A stretch of 64,000 bases of DNA. Source: Prorocentrum cordatum. Lineage: Eukaryota; Sar; Dinophyceae; Prorocentrales; Prorocentraceae. Both the position numbers and the translations under genes were made by a program. Location of the stretch: the NCBI GenBank assembly GCA_963575745.1, contig CAUYUJ010001383.1, positions 1-64,000 on the forward strand. Direction: 5' to 3'. Each line of letters begins with the position of its first letter. Position 1 is the first letter of the stretch. The notes under the pieces are model-generated. The model was not told the origin of the DNA. It did no database searches and saw only the letters and a list, made by a program, of their open reading frames with translations. Below, one piece after another: positions 33,150 through 43,934 of the stretch.

Positions 33150-33635
33150 AGATCTCTAGATGCAACAGAGGCACGCGCCTGATGATGCTGAATTGATTCA
33201 TGTTCGTATGAGCTCTGCACCTCTCCTACATTTCAAGTTAAGTACAGAGAACCGACAATTCTGTCAAGATGACTCGAATAATACGAATAGGTTCGCGGAC
33301 CTAGCTCGAGTAGCAGACCGAGTTCAGACCTTCAGATGCACCAGATGCACGCTCCTGATGATTTTGAATGGGTTTCTGTAAGTATTAGCTCTGTAGCTGT
33401 CCTACAGCTCGACTTAAGTACATAAGACCGACAGCACTTGTCAAGATGACTCGAATAATACAAATAGTTTCGCGGACCTAGCTCGATCGAGTAGCAGACC
33501 GAGTTCAGACCTCTGGATGCAAGAGACGAACGCGCCTGATGATTCTAAGAGGGTTTCTCTAAGTATCAGCTCTGTAGCTGTCCTATAGCTCGAGTTAAGT
33601 ACAACAAACCGACAACACTTGTCAAGATGAGTCGA
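33150..33635. repeat. Approximately 180-bp tandem repeat, three units
   Basis: Each unit contains CGCxCCTGATGAT, GTAxTAGCTCTG, a GTCAAGATGACTCGAATAATAC block and GCGGACCTAGCTCGA-GTAGCAGACCGAGTTCAGACC. Unit starts at about 33177, 33350 and 33533. Confidence 0.85.
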
Positions 33636-33639
33636 AACA

Positions 33640-34589
33640 GCTGATCCCGCCCGTGTGCTTTTTGGAAGTAAAAGGTACCCGATAGAGCTGAGATGAAGAC
33701 GGCAAGCGGGAATAAGATCGAATATCACGGGAAAAAATATTAGATAGAGCTTTAATGAATTGATGAATTTCGAGAACAACATTTTCAACCGACCAAAATT
33801 CACCAAAAGGTCCGTCGAGATTTTTCTTGCCAACTAGCTCTCCAGCGCCCCGGAATTACTCTTAAAGCCTCGACAAACGATAGCCGGAACAATACGCCGA
33901 CGACGGCCGCTACAACAACAACCACCTAGATTGATTCCGGTCCGCCTGCTGCTGCTGCTGCCACCCTTGCCCCCAGTTCATACCTTTTTATCGATCCCAT
34001 CCCAATTCCTATCCCATTCCTTACTGCCGCTGTTCAAGCAGGTGCACCAATCCAAGGGTTGGCCCCCGCCCAGACGTCTGGGGTTCGTCAAGATGATATT
34101 GCCAAACATGCATCAAAGCCCTTATGACCAAGCAGAGCGGAATACGAGCCTCCGCCAATCGCTGCTCAAACTTACATCTCGGATCACATCCCGTCTTTGC
34201 CCCGTCGCTTTGCATTCCAAGAAGGACCCACTTTCCCCATTCCACCCGCCGTGCATGCTGACGATGATATTTTTGAATATTCCATGCTCATCACCACGTA
34301 GACTACCCGCTCCTTCTTCTTCGATTTCGGTTTCCGCTACCCACGCCCCACTACCAATTAGTGCTGACTCCCGCGCCCTTCCCTACCAACATGTGCTGAT
34401 CCCCCGGCCTATCCCATTCCACCTCATTTGCCGTAACGACTCGCCCCTCCACCTGACCATCCCGCCCAATGCACGTGCCACTACCTCCCCCCGCCTCAAC
34501 TCCCATCGCAACTCCAGACCCGGCCCGAACTAGCATTTGACGCACCACGTTGAGAGCATCCACTTGGGTTACCATGCGACAGTGGGGGC
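33640..34589. other. Spacer, no gene recognised
   Basis: 33930-34533 has a proline-rich open frame without recognisable domains. Both strands carry similar-length ORFs. Not called. Confidence 0.4.
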
Positions 34590-35759
34590 ATGAGCGACCT
34601 CGATGAAGAAGATTATGAAGACATACGGGCCAATCCAACCACAACGGTTTCCCAACCACTTGGATTTCCGACCCTGGCCGATGGGCTCCAATCACCAAGG
34701 GAACCCAACAAACTCGTACACCCGGCAACCGCACCTGCATCAATGGGACTACCTATACGACTGTTTGATGACCCCCCAAGGTCGTCACTATTGGATCAAG
34801 TGCAATCCGTCTTTCAAGCACTCAGACTTCACAACAATTCTGGGCCCCCTACGACACCTGGACCCCGTTTGATTGACGACGCTTTCGTTCCGCGTGTCCG
34901 TCACCCCCTCACCCCAGTGGGTGGTGCCACCACTCCTCTTCCTGGTGATGCAGACACTGACGATGGCGACCAGACGCAAGAAATCCCACACCAAGAGCCC
35001 CCGATCATTCCACAACCCACCCCGCCTCCAACTGGCCTACAAGGCAATCCCCCAGGGCGCCTCAGGGGCTGTCCCAGAAGATTTCCAACACTTATTTCCA
35101 CCAGCAAATGCACGAGTGGCCGTCCGCGTGATGGTTGATCTACTAACGAATGTGCCGACGACGGCTCCCGACGAAATCATTGTGAATATTATCCGAAACC
35201 AACGGTGGTCGGCATTTAATGTTCCGCTCATCTGGGCAGCAGTAGGGGCCGATGACAACCATCCGGTCTGCAATGGCTTTGCGATGTCGCCGTGGAGTTT
35301 CCCGACACTATGCGCAATGCGCCCATCCTCTTGACGCCAAATGTAATCAGACAATCGTTTTACGCGTGGCGACAAGCATTCCGGCACGGTGGAATGCAGG
35401 ATGGCGACGTGTTGATTCAGTGGCTGGGTAATCAAGGCTACGACATCCAGGGTATGCCAGTAGGGAACTACATCAACAAGGCAGCTCAGACGAGAATCAT
35501 CGATTATGTTCTCACGATGTATGGTGATGCGCGGCATTTACAAGAAATGTACGGTGCTGCTCTGTTAGCGTTGCACCACAATCCAGGCGCGCATTTCTAC
35601 CTTTCGCATCACCTGTCGGATGTGATGTACGTACATGCCCCAACTTATCCACAACGTTTTGCAATGAACACCCACCATGCAACAATTCAGGCTAACGCTG
35701 CACGTCCGGATCAACAGGTTCAGCTACCACCTGGGGTCGGGACATTGCTGAATGGATAG
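34590..35759 (+). pseudogene. Unrecognised frameshifted protein-coding remnant upstream of the reverse transcriptase
   Basis: Three plus-strand frame segments read on from one another: about 34590-35020 (starting MSDLDEEDYEDIRANP, Pro-rich), about 35020-35290 (GAVPEDFQHLFPPANARVAV, then APDEIIVNIIRNQRWSAFNV), and 35292-35759 (FPDTMRNAPILLTPNVIRQS, WLGNQGYDIQGMPVGNYINK, ending at TAG 35757-35759). Two frameshifts are implied. The composition looks protein-like rather than repetitive. I do not recognise the family. Position suggests the first ORF or N-terminal part of the retroelement, but it could be an unrelated gene. Confidence 0.4.
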
Positions 35760-35813
35760 GGACACATCCGTGAATTAGATTTACTTTCGGAAATCGACCG
35801 GCGGACCAGTACA

Positions 35814-38749
35814 ATGAAGGCGGTGCCGAAACGCATTCGTGACGCTTCCCTACGTATTTTAACACAGTGTTTGTGCACAATGTATTCTAATACGGCTAAT
35901 TGGTGTGCAGGTGCAGCTTCGGAAGACGATTGTGTAGCATGTTGGACTCTCCTTACGTTACTCCCACGCTTGCTGTTACACCACACCCCGCATGGGGGAG
36001 ATATTGGGGCCAGAGAGCTCAAATGCCGGATTGTTTTTATTTGACGCTAGAGCTTGGGATGTTCTCCTGACTTCCAGCCATGGTTAAGCAGAGCGGAACG
36101 CAGTTCATCGGCGTCAAAAGCAACATCCAAACCCATAGCAACAAGAAGAGCAACGACGAATAGATAAAGCAATGGAGCTTGTGCAAACTGGAGAACTCAA
36201 CCATGCCGCTCGAGTTTTGAGCTCTCCGGGATTGGCCCCCGGAACACCGGAAACCTTGGCTAAATTGCGGGACCCGCATCTTCGACTACAACACCCTGAA
36301 CGTTTTCAACCAATTCAGCGACTGGCTTTGGACAGGCACATCTTTGGAACAGTACTCCGACAATCCAGGAAAGGATTGAGCTCAGGTATGTGGGGTGGCC
36401 GCGACGAATTCTTCAAGCCATGTTTGGAAAACGACACGTCCTTCGAAGCATCATGTGAGGTTGCTGAACAAATTGCCCAAGGACGTGTTTCACGACGAAT
36501 TGCAGATTCCCTCCGGATTGCCTCTCTTACAGCTCTTAGCAAACCTGACAACAGGGTACGGGGGATTGCTGCCGCGGATGCGTTGCGCAGATTCGTCGCA
36601 AAGACGCTCGCACGACAATTCCAAAATGTAATGCGCGGGGCTGTTGCCCCTCATAATTTTGGTATCTCCGACTGAAGTGGGACCGATGCAGCAGTCCACA
36701 TGCTCCAATATCTCACGGACGCTTTCCCGAACAAAGTGATGTTGAGTGTGGATGGCGTGGGTGGTTTTGATCATATCAGCAGGGCCTGCATATTCCAGAG
36801 TCTGCATCAAACCCCCGCCCTGCATGGACTCATTCCCTTCGTTCGACAATGGTACGGGGGGCAGTCCGAATTCAGATGGACCGACAACGACGGCAACGCA
36901 CACACTATTTTTCAAGGTGATGGTGGGGAACAGGGTGATGCCCTCATGCCAGGTTTATTCCGCCTTGGATTGCGCAATGCATTGGAAACGATGCAGATCC
37001 GAATTCCACCTGGGGCACTCGTTATAGCAGACCTTGACGATATTTACGTGGCGTGCGACCCAGATGACACAACGTTTATCTTACAAGCGATACAAAATGT
37101 TCTCAATGACGCGTGCCGCATTGACATACATACCGGCAAACTTCGGGTGTGGGGACGAGACGCACGCCCATGCCCACCAGATTTAGCAACTATGGCACCC
37201 AGAGCGTGGCGATCAGACGCGCCATTACACGAGCGCGGTCTCAAGGTGTTGGGCGCACCTTTCGGGAGTGACGAACTTGTGAGAACGTATGGGGCGACCG
37301 TCGCAGTAAAGAGGGAGCAGCTGCTCAAATATCTTCCTAAGATCCCTTCTTTGCTTGCGGCGTGGTTACTTCTGTACTTTTGCACTCGACTCAACCACCT
37401 GTTGCGCACATTACCTCCGGCACGATGCAGCCAGACTTGCATGTTTCCAAACACTCTTTGAGGGATACAACACGAGACTGCATGGGATACGGCTTTACAA
37501 GGAGTGTCGTACAATACGTGGGTTACACAAGCTAGACTGCCGTTGCGGCTGGGGGGAATGGGGTTACGGAGTTCTACCAATACCGCTAAATCGGCATACT
37601 GGGCTAGTTGGGCTGACGTACTCCAACAATTAACCATCAAATTCCCAGACGTGGCCAAAAATATCGTGTACAGACTGACCACGCTCCAAACTGGTGGGCA
37701 TGGGGGTCCAGAGTGTCTGGTTGCAGCGGAAACGGCAGGTCATCAATGCGATGCCGCTGGGTGGAGAGATCGTCCAGCCTGGCCGGACTTAGCTGCGGGG
37801 GCGCGTCCGCCTACCCCTGACGCCGCAGATACATTTCTCGGGGAATGGTGCCACGGGTGGCAGTACCACGCGTCCAACGTATTGGAACACCAATTCCATG
37901 ATCGTTTGAAGCGGGACCTCGCGTTCCCCAGCACGCGGACGAACGCAGCGTGTCCAGGAAAAGCTAGACTTCAATCTACCATGGGCCGCTATGCTGCAGG
38001 ATGGTTGATCGTATCACCAACAACCGACGGACTGGCGCTCACCAATACCGAACTATGGTGTGCAATACGGCACCGGCTTGGGATTGCCGTGCAATATGAT
38101 GGGCCTGATCCCCATGGACACGCTTCACTCGCGTCCGTGCAAGGAGGTAGAACGGACACTAGGCATCGGGAGGTCGTGGCGGCGTGGAGGCAAGTGTTTT
38201 TGGAAGCAGGCGGAATGGTTCCTGACCGCAACGTCGAGCGACAACTACGACACACCAACATTCCAATCCCACCTCACGATCAACGGCGCTTGTATCTTGC
38301 GGTAACATGCCCAAATGTGGCTCGGGGTTTACCGTTATTTTGCGACGTCACGGTGCTTTCCCCCATTGCTACTACTGATGGACGGGCACGGCCAGGCACA
38401 AGCAATGCAGGTGGTAGTCTGTTGCGAAGTGCGGAAAGGACGAACAATAACACGTACCCTGAAGTAATAAACAGTGGACTGGGGCAACTGGAATGTCTTG
38501 GGGTGGAGGTGTACGGCAGGTGGGGTGTAAGCAATCGACTTAGTCCCAAAACTTGCGGCAGAACGCACCCGCACACTGCATCCCCGTATACGTCGAGGCG
38601 CTGCGTTGGGACTCATGCACAAGTGGTGGGGATTATTGGGCATTGCTGTCCAACGGGCTGTTGCCGGGGGCGTGCTGAATCCTTTCGGGGATCTCCCTCG
38701 GACGCAGATTGAGACAGCGCCCTGGTTGGGGGAGCTGGAAGTAGTGTGA
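35814..38749 (+). pseudogene. Non-LTR retrotransposon reverse transcriptase, longest copy, inactivated
   Basis: 35814-36040 gives VPKRIRDASLRILTQCL and ARELKCRI, shifting frame near 36040; stops follow at 36088 and near 36135. From 36151 one frame runs to about 38525: FFKPCL, LTALSKPDNRVRGIAAADAL (fingers), then a TGA at 36673, KVMLSVDGVGGFDHIS (catalytic Asp region), FQGDGGEQGDALMPGLF, VIADLDDIYVACD (LDD in place of YADD), LKVLGAPFGS, LLRTLPP, TGA at 37459, QARLPLRLGGMGLRS, YWASWADVL, then the C-terminal AAWRQVFLEAGG, LPLFCDVTVLSP, RPGTSNAGG and ECLGVEVYGRWG. A +1 shift near 38525 leads to IDLVPKLAAERTRTL, HKWWGLLGIAVQRAV and a TGA at 38747-38749. The product would copy element RNA into DNA at the target site. 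No endonuclease (EEP) or RNase H module was seen in this copy. Confidence 0.8.
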
Positions 38750-38751
38750 TC

Positions 38752-38830
38752 CTCCTCCTCCTCCTCCTCCTCCTCCTCCTCTTCCTCCTCCTCCTCCTCC
38801 TCCTCCTCCTCCTCCTCCTCCTCCTCTTCG
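38752..38830. repeat. (CTC)n array at the 3' end of the retrotransposon
   Basis: About 75 bp of CTC starts 3 bp after the element's final TGA, a position where a LINE 3' end would be expected. It may be the element's own simple-repeat tail. Confidence 0.9.
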
Positions 38831-39004
38831 CATCTTAGCGCCGTTTGCGCTTGGTGCTTTTTTCCGCCGTGTGCGCCGATTTTCCTGGCCGCCGAGCTGC
38901 TGCGCACCCATCGGTGTATAGTTCATGGCTGCGCCCCCCCAAACAAAATCTTGAGAGAGCGTCCTGGGATTATTTGGCGAACGTTTTGGAAACCAGCCGT
39001 TGCC

Positions 39005-39905
39005 TTGAGGTCCCAATGGTGCCGTCCGCACGGCGGTGCCGCCCTATTTCGACACATATCCCTCGCACGTTTCGTGACCTTACAAGGAGCTCTAATTAAA
39101 GTTCAATGGTGCCGTCCGCATGGGGGCGCCGCCTAATTTCAGCACGCCCCTCACGGTCCGTGGCTTTGCAACGAGCACCATTTGAAGGTCCCAATGGCGC
39201 CCTCCGCATAGGGGTGCCGCCCCATGTCGGCACATTGGTCACATGTTTGGTAGTTCCATAAGCGAGCTCTACCTAACATCCAGATGATGCCGCCCCCATG
39301 ACGGCGCTACCCTATTTCGGCATATCCTTCAGACGTTTCGTGGCCCCATAAGGAGCTCTGCTTGAAGATTCAATGGCGCCGTCCATATGGCGGCCCGCAT
39401 CAATTCGGCCTATCTTTTCACACGCTTCGTGGCGTAATGAGAAGATTCATTTGAGGTCCCAATAGCGCCGTCCGCATGGCGACGCCGCACCATTTCAATA
39501 ACGCATCTCATAGCCCCGCAAAGAGCTTCACCCAAGGTCCCAATGGCGCCGTCAGCATTGCGGTGCCGCCTAATGTGGGCGGCGCCGCACCATCGGCACA
39601 AATTTCATACGTTCTGTGGCCGTATACGGAGTTCCATGTAAAATCTCAGTGGTGCCGTATGGCGGTGTCGCCCACCCATCACGCGCTTCGTGGCCCCATA
39701 AAAACAAGTTCGACCTACAAGCCCAATGGTGCCGTCCGCATGGCGGTGCCGCCATATTTTTCGGCACACATGCATGATTTGTAGCCCCAGGATGGTATTA
39801 AATTTAAGGTCCCAATGGCGCAATCCGCATGGTGGTTCCACCGACGGCTCCAATGGCTACATTCGCACGCGCCCTTATTGTGGCATACCCCTCGCACGCA
39901 TCATG
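39005..39905. repeat. Degenerate 85-105-bp minisatellite, eight to nine units
   Basis: Each unit has CCCAATGGCGCCGTCCGCATGG, a GCGGTGCCGCC-ATTTCGGCACA block, CCCTC-CACG and TTTCGTGGCCCCATAAGGAGCT. The last block is shared with the arrays at 11240 and 27376. Confidence 0.85.
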
Positions 39906-40957
39906 GTGCCATTCGGAACGATATCAACATTTTAAACTGTTGGTTTCGCATGTTCCCACCGCGCAATTGCTGGCACACTTCTCATAATTTCGTGGCCCTG
40001 CAAAGAGTTCCTCGGAATACGATGATTACAGCAACGGTAATCAAACTTGCATGCATATGGTTGGGTAGTCCTTTTCTCCGCTTCCGTAAATTTGTTGCCC
40101 ATTCGAACGCAATGCCCAAATTGCATTCGGAATGTTGCATCGTACTCTTTGAGTGGAAACATATTTTCTTATGGCGCGAAAATGAGTATTGCCTGTTTTT
40201 GCATGTTTGTGTTAATTTTGAAGATGTTGGATTTCCCCCCTATGACAGCCAATCTTTCTTCCAGCATAAGGAAGGGCGCGCCATCAATCGCCAATGCGCG
40301 CATGCACAATCGGGAAACAAAAGGAGAGGACATACGGTGAGAAAACAAATATTATGAATGAAAGGCGTTTGCTAAATGACAATGTGCCTAAATGCCCAAA
40401 ATGTGAATAACCATGTGCCCAAATAGCAACGCATGGCTGTAATCATGATAATTCATGTATTGTATGTGGAAATGCAAATGGACTTGAATGTATAGGGGTA
40501 TATAGGATGCAAAATTTTCAATATACGACTGCCCTTTTGCATGGCACGCTTCACCGCTAATCATTAGATCAATGGTCTGCAGATATGAGAGCGGGAGTGA
40601 GGGAAGCAAACCACAAACAACGAACAATCAATTAAAACTGTAAGACAAAAAGGCATTAATATCATCAATAACCACAACAAGAAATATACCATGAAGAACG
40701 CAATGCGTCACGGTAGCGTGATCGTGTTCTGCCGTATTAAATACGTACAATGCGAGACCAATGCTCCGAACACGGAGGAAAAATGACGGAGAAGAGAATG
40801 AATAAGGCACGCGGCAATACGTACACAGAGCACGATCAGGCCGATATTTAATCAATCAAAAATACACCATGGCGCGAGACCGCACATGTATTACGTCATA
40901 CGACTAATGCAATACATGTTTTTAGAATCTCGCAGTACATTACATTAGAAATTTGTT
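39906..40957. other. AT-rich spacer between two retrotransposon copies
   Basis: No gene recognised. Markedly AT-richer than the window average. Confidence 0.45.
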
Positions 40958-42450
40958 TTGAATTGTGCGTTTTATTCCGCTCATGAATTATTCTCAATCT
41001 CTGTACCTGCAGATGATGATGGGAAGGTTCACACGATACGACAGGGAGATGGGGGGGAGCAAGGCGACGCTCTAATGCCAGCCCTGTTTTGCTTCGCGCT
41101 CCACGGCGCAGTAGAGCAAATCAAGTCCACCCTGCCACGGGGAACCCAATGCATCGCGCACCTCGATGACATCTTCGTGGTGGACCCCGCTGACGTCGCC
41201 AACATATATGACGAGATCCCAGCGACCCTCCAAGCACATCCTGCGTCGACATCAACATTGGCACATTGGAAACATGGAGCAAACATCGTAATCCGTACCC
41301 CCCAGGTTTGCACGCCCGGGGGGCAACAGCATGGGTGCACGACAAACCAGAAGACCAATCAAGGATAGGTGTTTCGGGTGCGCCATGTGGCACGAATGCG
41401 TATGTGGCTGAATTCGGGAATGCGCAGGCTGCAGAAACAGCGAAGCTACTACAAATCTTACCAGAGCTCCCTTCACTGCACATGGCATGGCTCTTGTTAT
41501 ACTATTGTGCGGTACAACGACTCAACCATTTACCCGGGACGACGCCGCCATCCCAAACAAGGACAGCAGCAGCTACACACGATCACAACGTAATATCAAC
41601 GTTCATGGAATAATTTGGCATCCCAGGCCTGGATAATTGAGATACCCACTTGCATGGCGTTTCTTGTGCCACCTGGGTGGCGCAAGCCACGCTCCCCCTC
41701 CGCTACTCGGGACTTGGTTTGAGAGACTCTCTACGGCTCGTTCCAGCAGCTTATTGGGCAAATTGGGCTGATTTGCTGCACAACTTGACCCGTACATTCG
41801 ACACCATTTTGGTATGATATCTGGTGTACGGAGCACACTTACCCCGATTGTGTTGTCGAAGCAGAGCACAGCGGCCGAATTTGCATCACCGACATGGGCC
41901 CAAGTGGCAGCGGGCGAGCGACTCCCCGCACCACCAGAGCAACCGTCAGCTTTTGGTGAATGGGCACATGGATGATAATTCTATGCTTCAGACTGTTTAG
42001 AACGACGATCCCACGACAATTGATTCCAACAAGTAGGAAGAAGGGCAAACGCCCGGAGGAATGCCGCCACAACGGGTAAAACTAACATGTACGAAATCAA
42101 TCATGGGGACATCTGCAGCTATTTGGTTGACACATTGTCCTACCACTCCCACACTCACGAGATGGACAACAAGCAACTCTCGTGTGCATTGCGGCGACGG
42201 TTGGGAAGTGGGGTGGTTTTCGATGGGCCACCATGACTACGAACCACTTATGGGCGGTTGAATGCCCGACACTCCGCCATGGTAGGGGCTGGTAGGGGCC
42301 TGGAGGCAAGTCTTCACAGAAACTGGGGGGCTCATCCCTGATGGGAACGTGGAGCGGATGCTTTCGCGCACGCACGTCCCAGTTTCTCTGAATGACCAAA
42401 GGCGTTTGGACCTCATCGTCCTGGGGCTCAACGTTGAACACGGCTTTCCC
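40958..42450 (+). pseudogene. Non-LTR reverse transcriptase, 5'-truncated copy
   Basis: Same family as 35814-38749. It starts at the QGDGGEQGDALMP block (RQGDGGEQGDALMPALFCFA at about 41040-41100) and has IAHLDDIFVVD (about 41155-41190), a frame change near 41290, LPELPSLHMAWLLLY, LNHLPGTTPP, then LHGVSCATWVAQATLPLRYS near 41660, AAYWANWADLL, GEWAHG, and finally GAWRQVFTETGGLIPDGNVE with LNDQRRLDLIVLGLN (42295-42440). Several stops and frameshifts are present. 5' truncation is typical of target-primed insertion. Confidence 0.75.
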
Positions 42451-42584
42451 TTATTCCCTACCTAGGCTCTGCCTAGAAAGGGTTCTTCCTCTCTGGGTTT
42501 CAAGGGGCCGGGCAGTGGAAAGCGCCCCGGGCGGTTCTCCCAGTGTCCGCCCCGCGGTTCCCCCAGCTGCACCCCCTGGGCTCA

Positions 42585-42760
42585 CCAGCTTAGCTTAGCC
42601 TAGCTTAGCTTAGCCTCGCTTAGCTTAGCTTAGCTTAGCTTAGCTTATCTCATTCTAGCTTAACTTAGCTTAGCTTGGCTTGGCTTAGCTTTGCCTAGCC
42701 AAGCTTAGCTAAGCTTAGCTTAGCTTCGCATAGCTTAGCTGACCATAGCTTAGCTAAGCG
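42585..42760. repeat. (TTAGC)n pentamer satellite
   Basis: AGCTTAGCTTAGC-type pentamers with variants (CTAGC, TTGGC), grading to the right into ATAGC pentamers. The unit is five bases, unlike plant-type TTTAGGG telomere repeats. Confidence 0.9.
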
Positions 42761-43300
42761 TAGCATAGCGCAGCGCAGCATTAGCACAACATAGCCTAGT
42801 ATAGCGCAGCACACTATAGCATAACATAGCATAGCATAGCATAGCATAGCTCAGCATACCACGGCATAGCACATCACGGCATCGCATAGCATAGCGCAGC
42901 ATAGCATAGCACCGCATATCATAGCATTGCTTAGTATAACACCGCGCAGCATACCATATCACATCACATCACATCATATCATAGCATACCATAGCGCAGC
43001 ATAACATAGCATAACACATCATATCATAGCATATCGCAGCATATCATATCATAACATAGCCTTGCATAGCATAGCATGCCGCATCATAACATAGCATAAC
43101 ATAGCGCAGCCTATCATAGCATAGCATAGCATTGCATATCACAGCATAGCATACCATAGCATAGCCTAAAATAACACGGCGCAGTCGAACGTGCCCTAGC
43201 ATAGCATAGCAGAGCATAGCATAGCGCAGCATAGCAAAGCATAGCATAGCATATCATGGCGCAGCATAGCATAGCATAGCAGCAAAGCAAAGGCAAAACA
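42761..43300. repeat. (ATAGC)n pentamer satellite
   Basis: CATAGCATAGC repeats with TATCA, CGCAG and ACATC variants over about 530 bp, continuous with the TTAGC array. Confidence 0.9.
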
Positions 43301-43334
43301 ACAGCAGCAACAGCAAAGCAAAGCACAAGCAACG

Positions 43335-43545
43335 CAAAACCAGACCTGCAGTGCTGAACAGCCTGCAGCTTTTGCAGAAGCCCCGAGCAGTGTTGAACAG
43401 CCTGCAGCTTTTGCAAGCGGTGCTGAACAGCCTGCAGCACTTGCAGGAGCCGCGAGCAGTGCTGATCAGCCTGCAGCTCTTGCAGGAGCCGCGAGCAGTG
43501 CTGAACAGCCTGCTGTCGCTGGGTGCACAGCAAAGCAAGACAAAG
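43335..43545. repeat. Approximately 40-50-bp minisatellite inside the pentamer array
   Basis: Five diverged units of GAGCAGTGCTGAACAGCCTG with CAGCTxTTGCAGxAGCC. It interrupts the ATAGC satellite, which resumes at about 43548. Confidence 0.85.
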
Positions 43546-43672
43546 CACAGCGCAGCATAGCATAGCATAGCATAGCAAAGCTTAGCTTAGCATAACACAG
43601 CGCAGCACAGCATAGCATAGCATAGCTTAGCTTAGCTTCGCTTAGCTTAGCTTAGGTTAGCTTAGCTGCGTG
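43546..43672. repeat. (ATAGC)n then (TTAGC)n, right part
   Basis: The order of pentamer types is the mirror of the left part: ATAGC next to the minisatellite and TTAGC outside. Confidence 0.85.
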
Positions 43673-43685
43673 TCGCTTGTAGAGC

Positions 43686-43754
<69 letters not shown>

Positions 43755-43757
43755 CCA
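43686..43757. repeat. (CAT)n array
   Basis: About 70 bp of CAT/ATC triplets immediately left of the endonuclease remnant. Confidence 0.95.
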
Positions 43758-43934
43758 TCTCCTTCCGTAGACAGTGTTTCTCAAACCCGGGGGCCGTAAC
43801 CACGCAGCAACTCACGCTCATGTCCCGAGGTTGGCGGAGTACGGCAGGTGGTGCTGCGCAGCCCACCTTGACACCAGGTGGTGCCGCGCACTGCGCAGTC
43901 CACCTTTTCTGCTTTGCCTGACGACGCATCCGAG

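Noticed and set aside
34351-34743. Minus-strand ORF with SCPHCRMVTQVDALN
   Set aside because: A single Cys pair without further support. The plus strand in the same place links better to the frames downstream.
42585-43672. Telomeric repeat
   Set aside because: TTAGC/ATAGC pentamers differ from the TTTAGGG type expected in dinoflagellates and lie inside the window with sequence on both sides.
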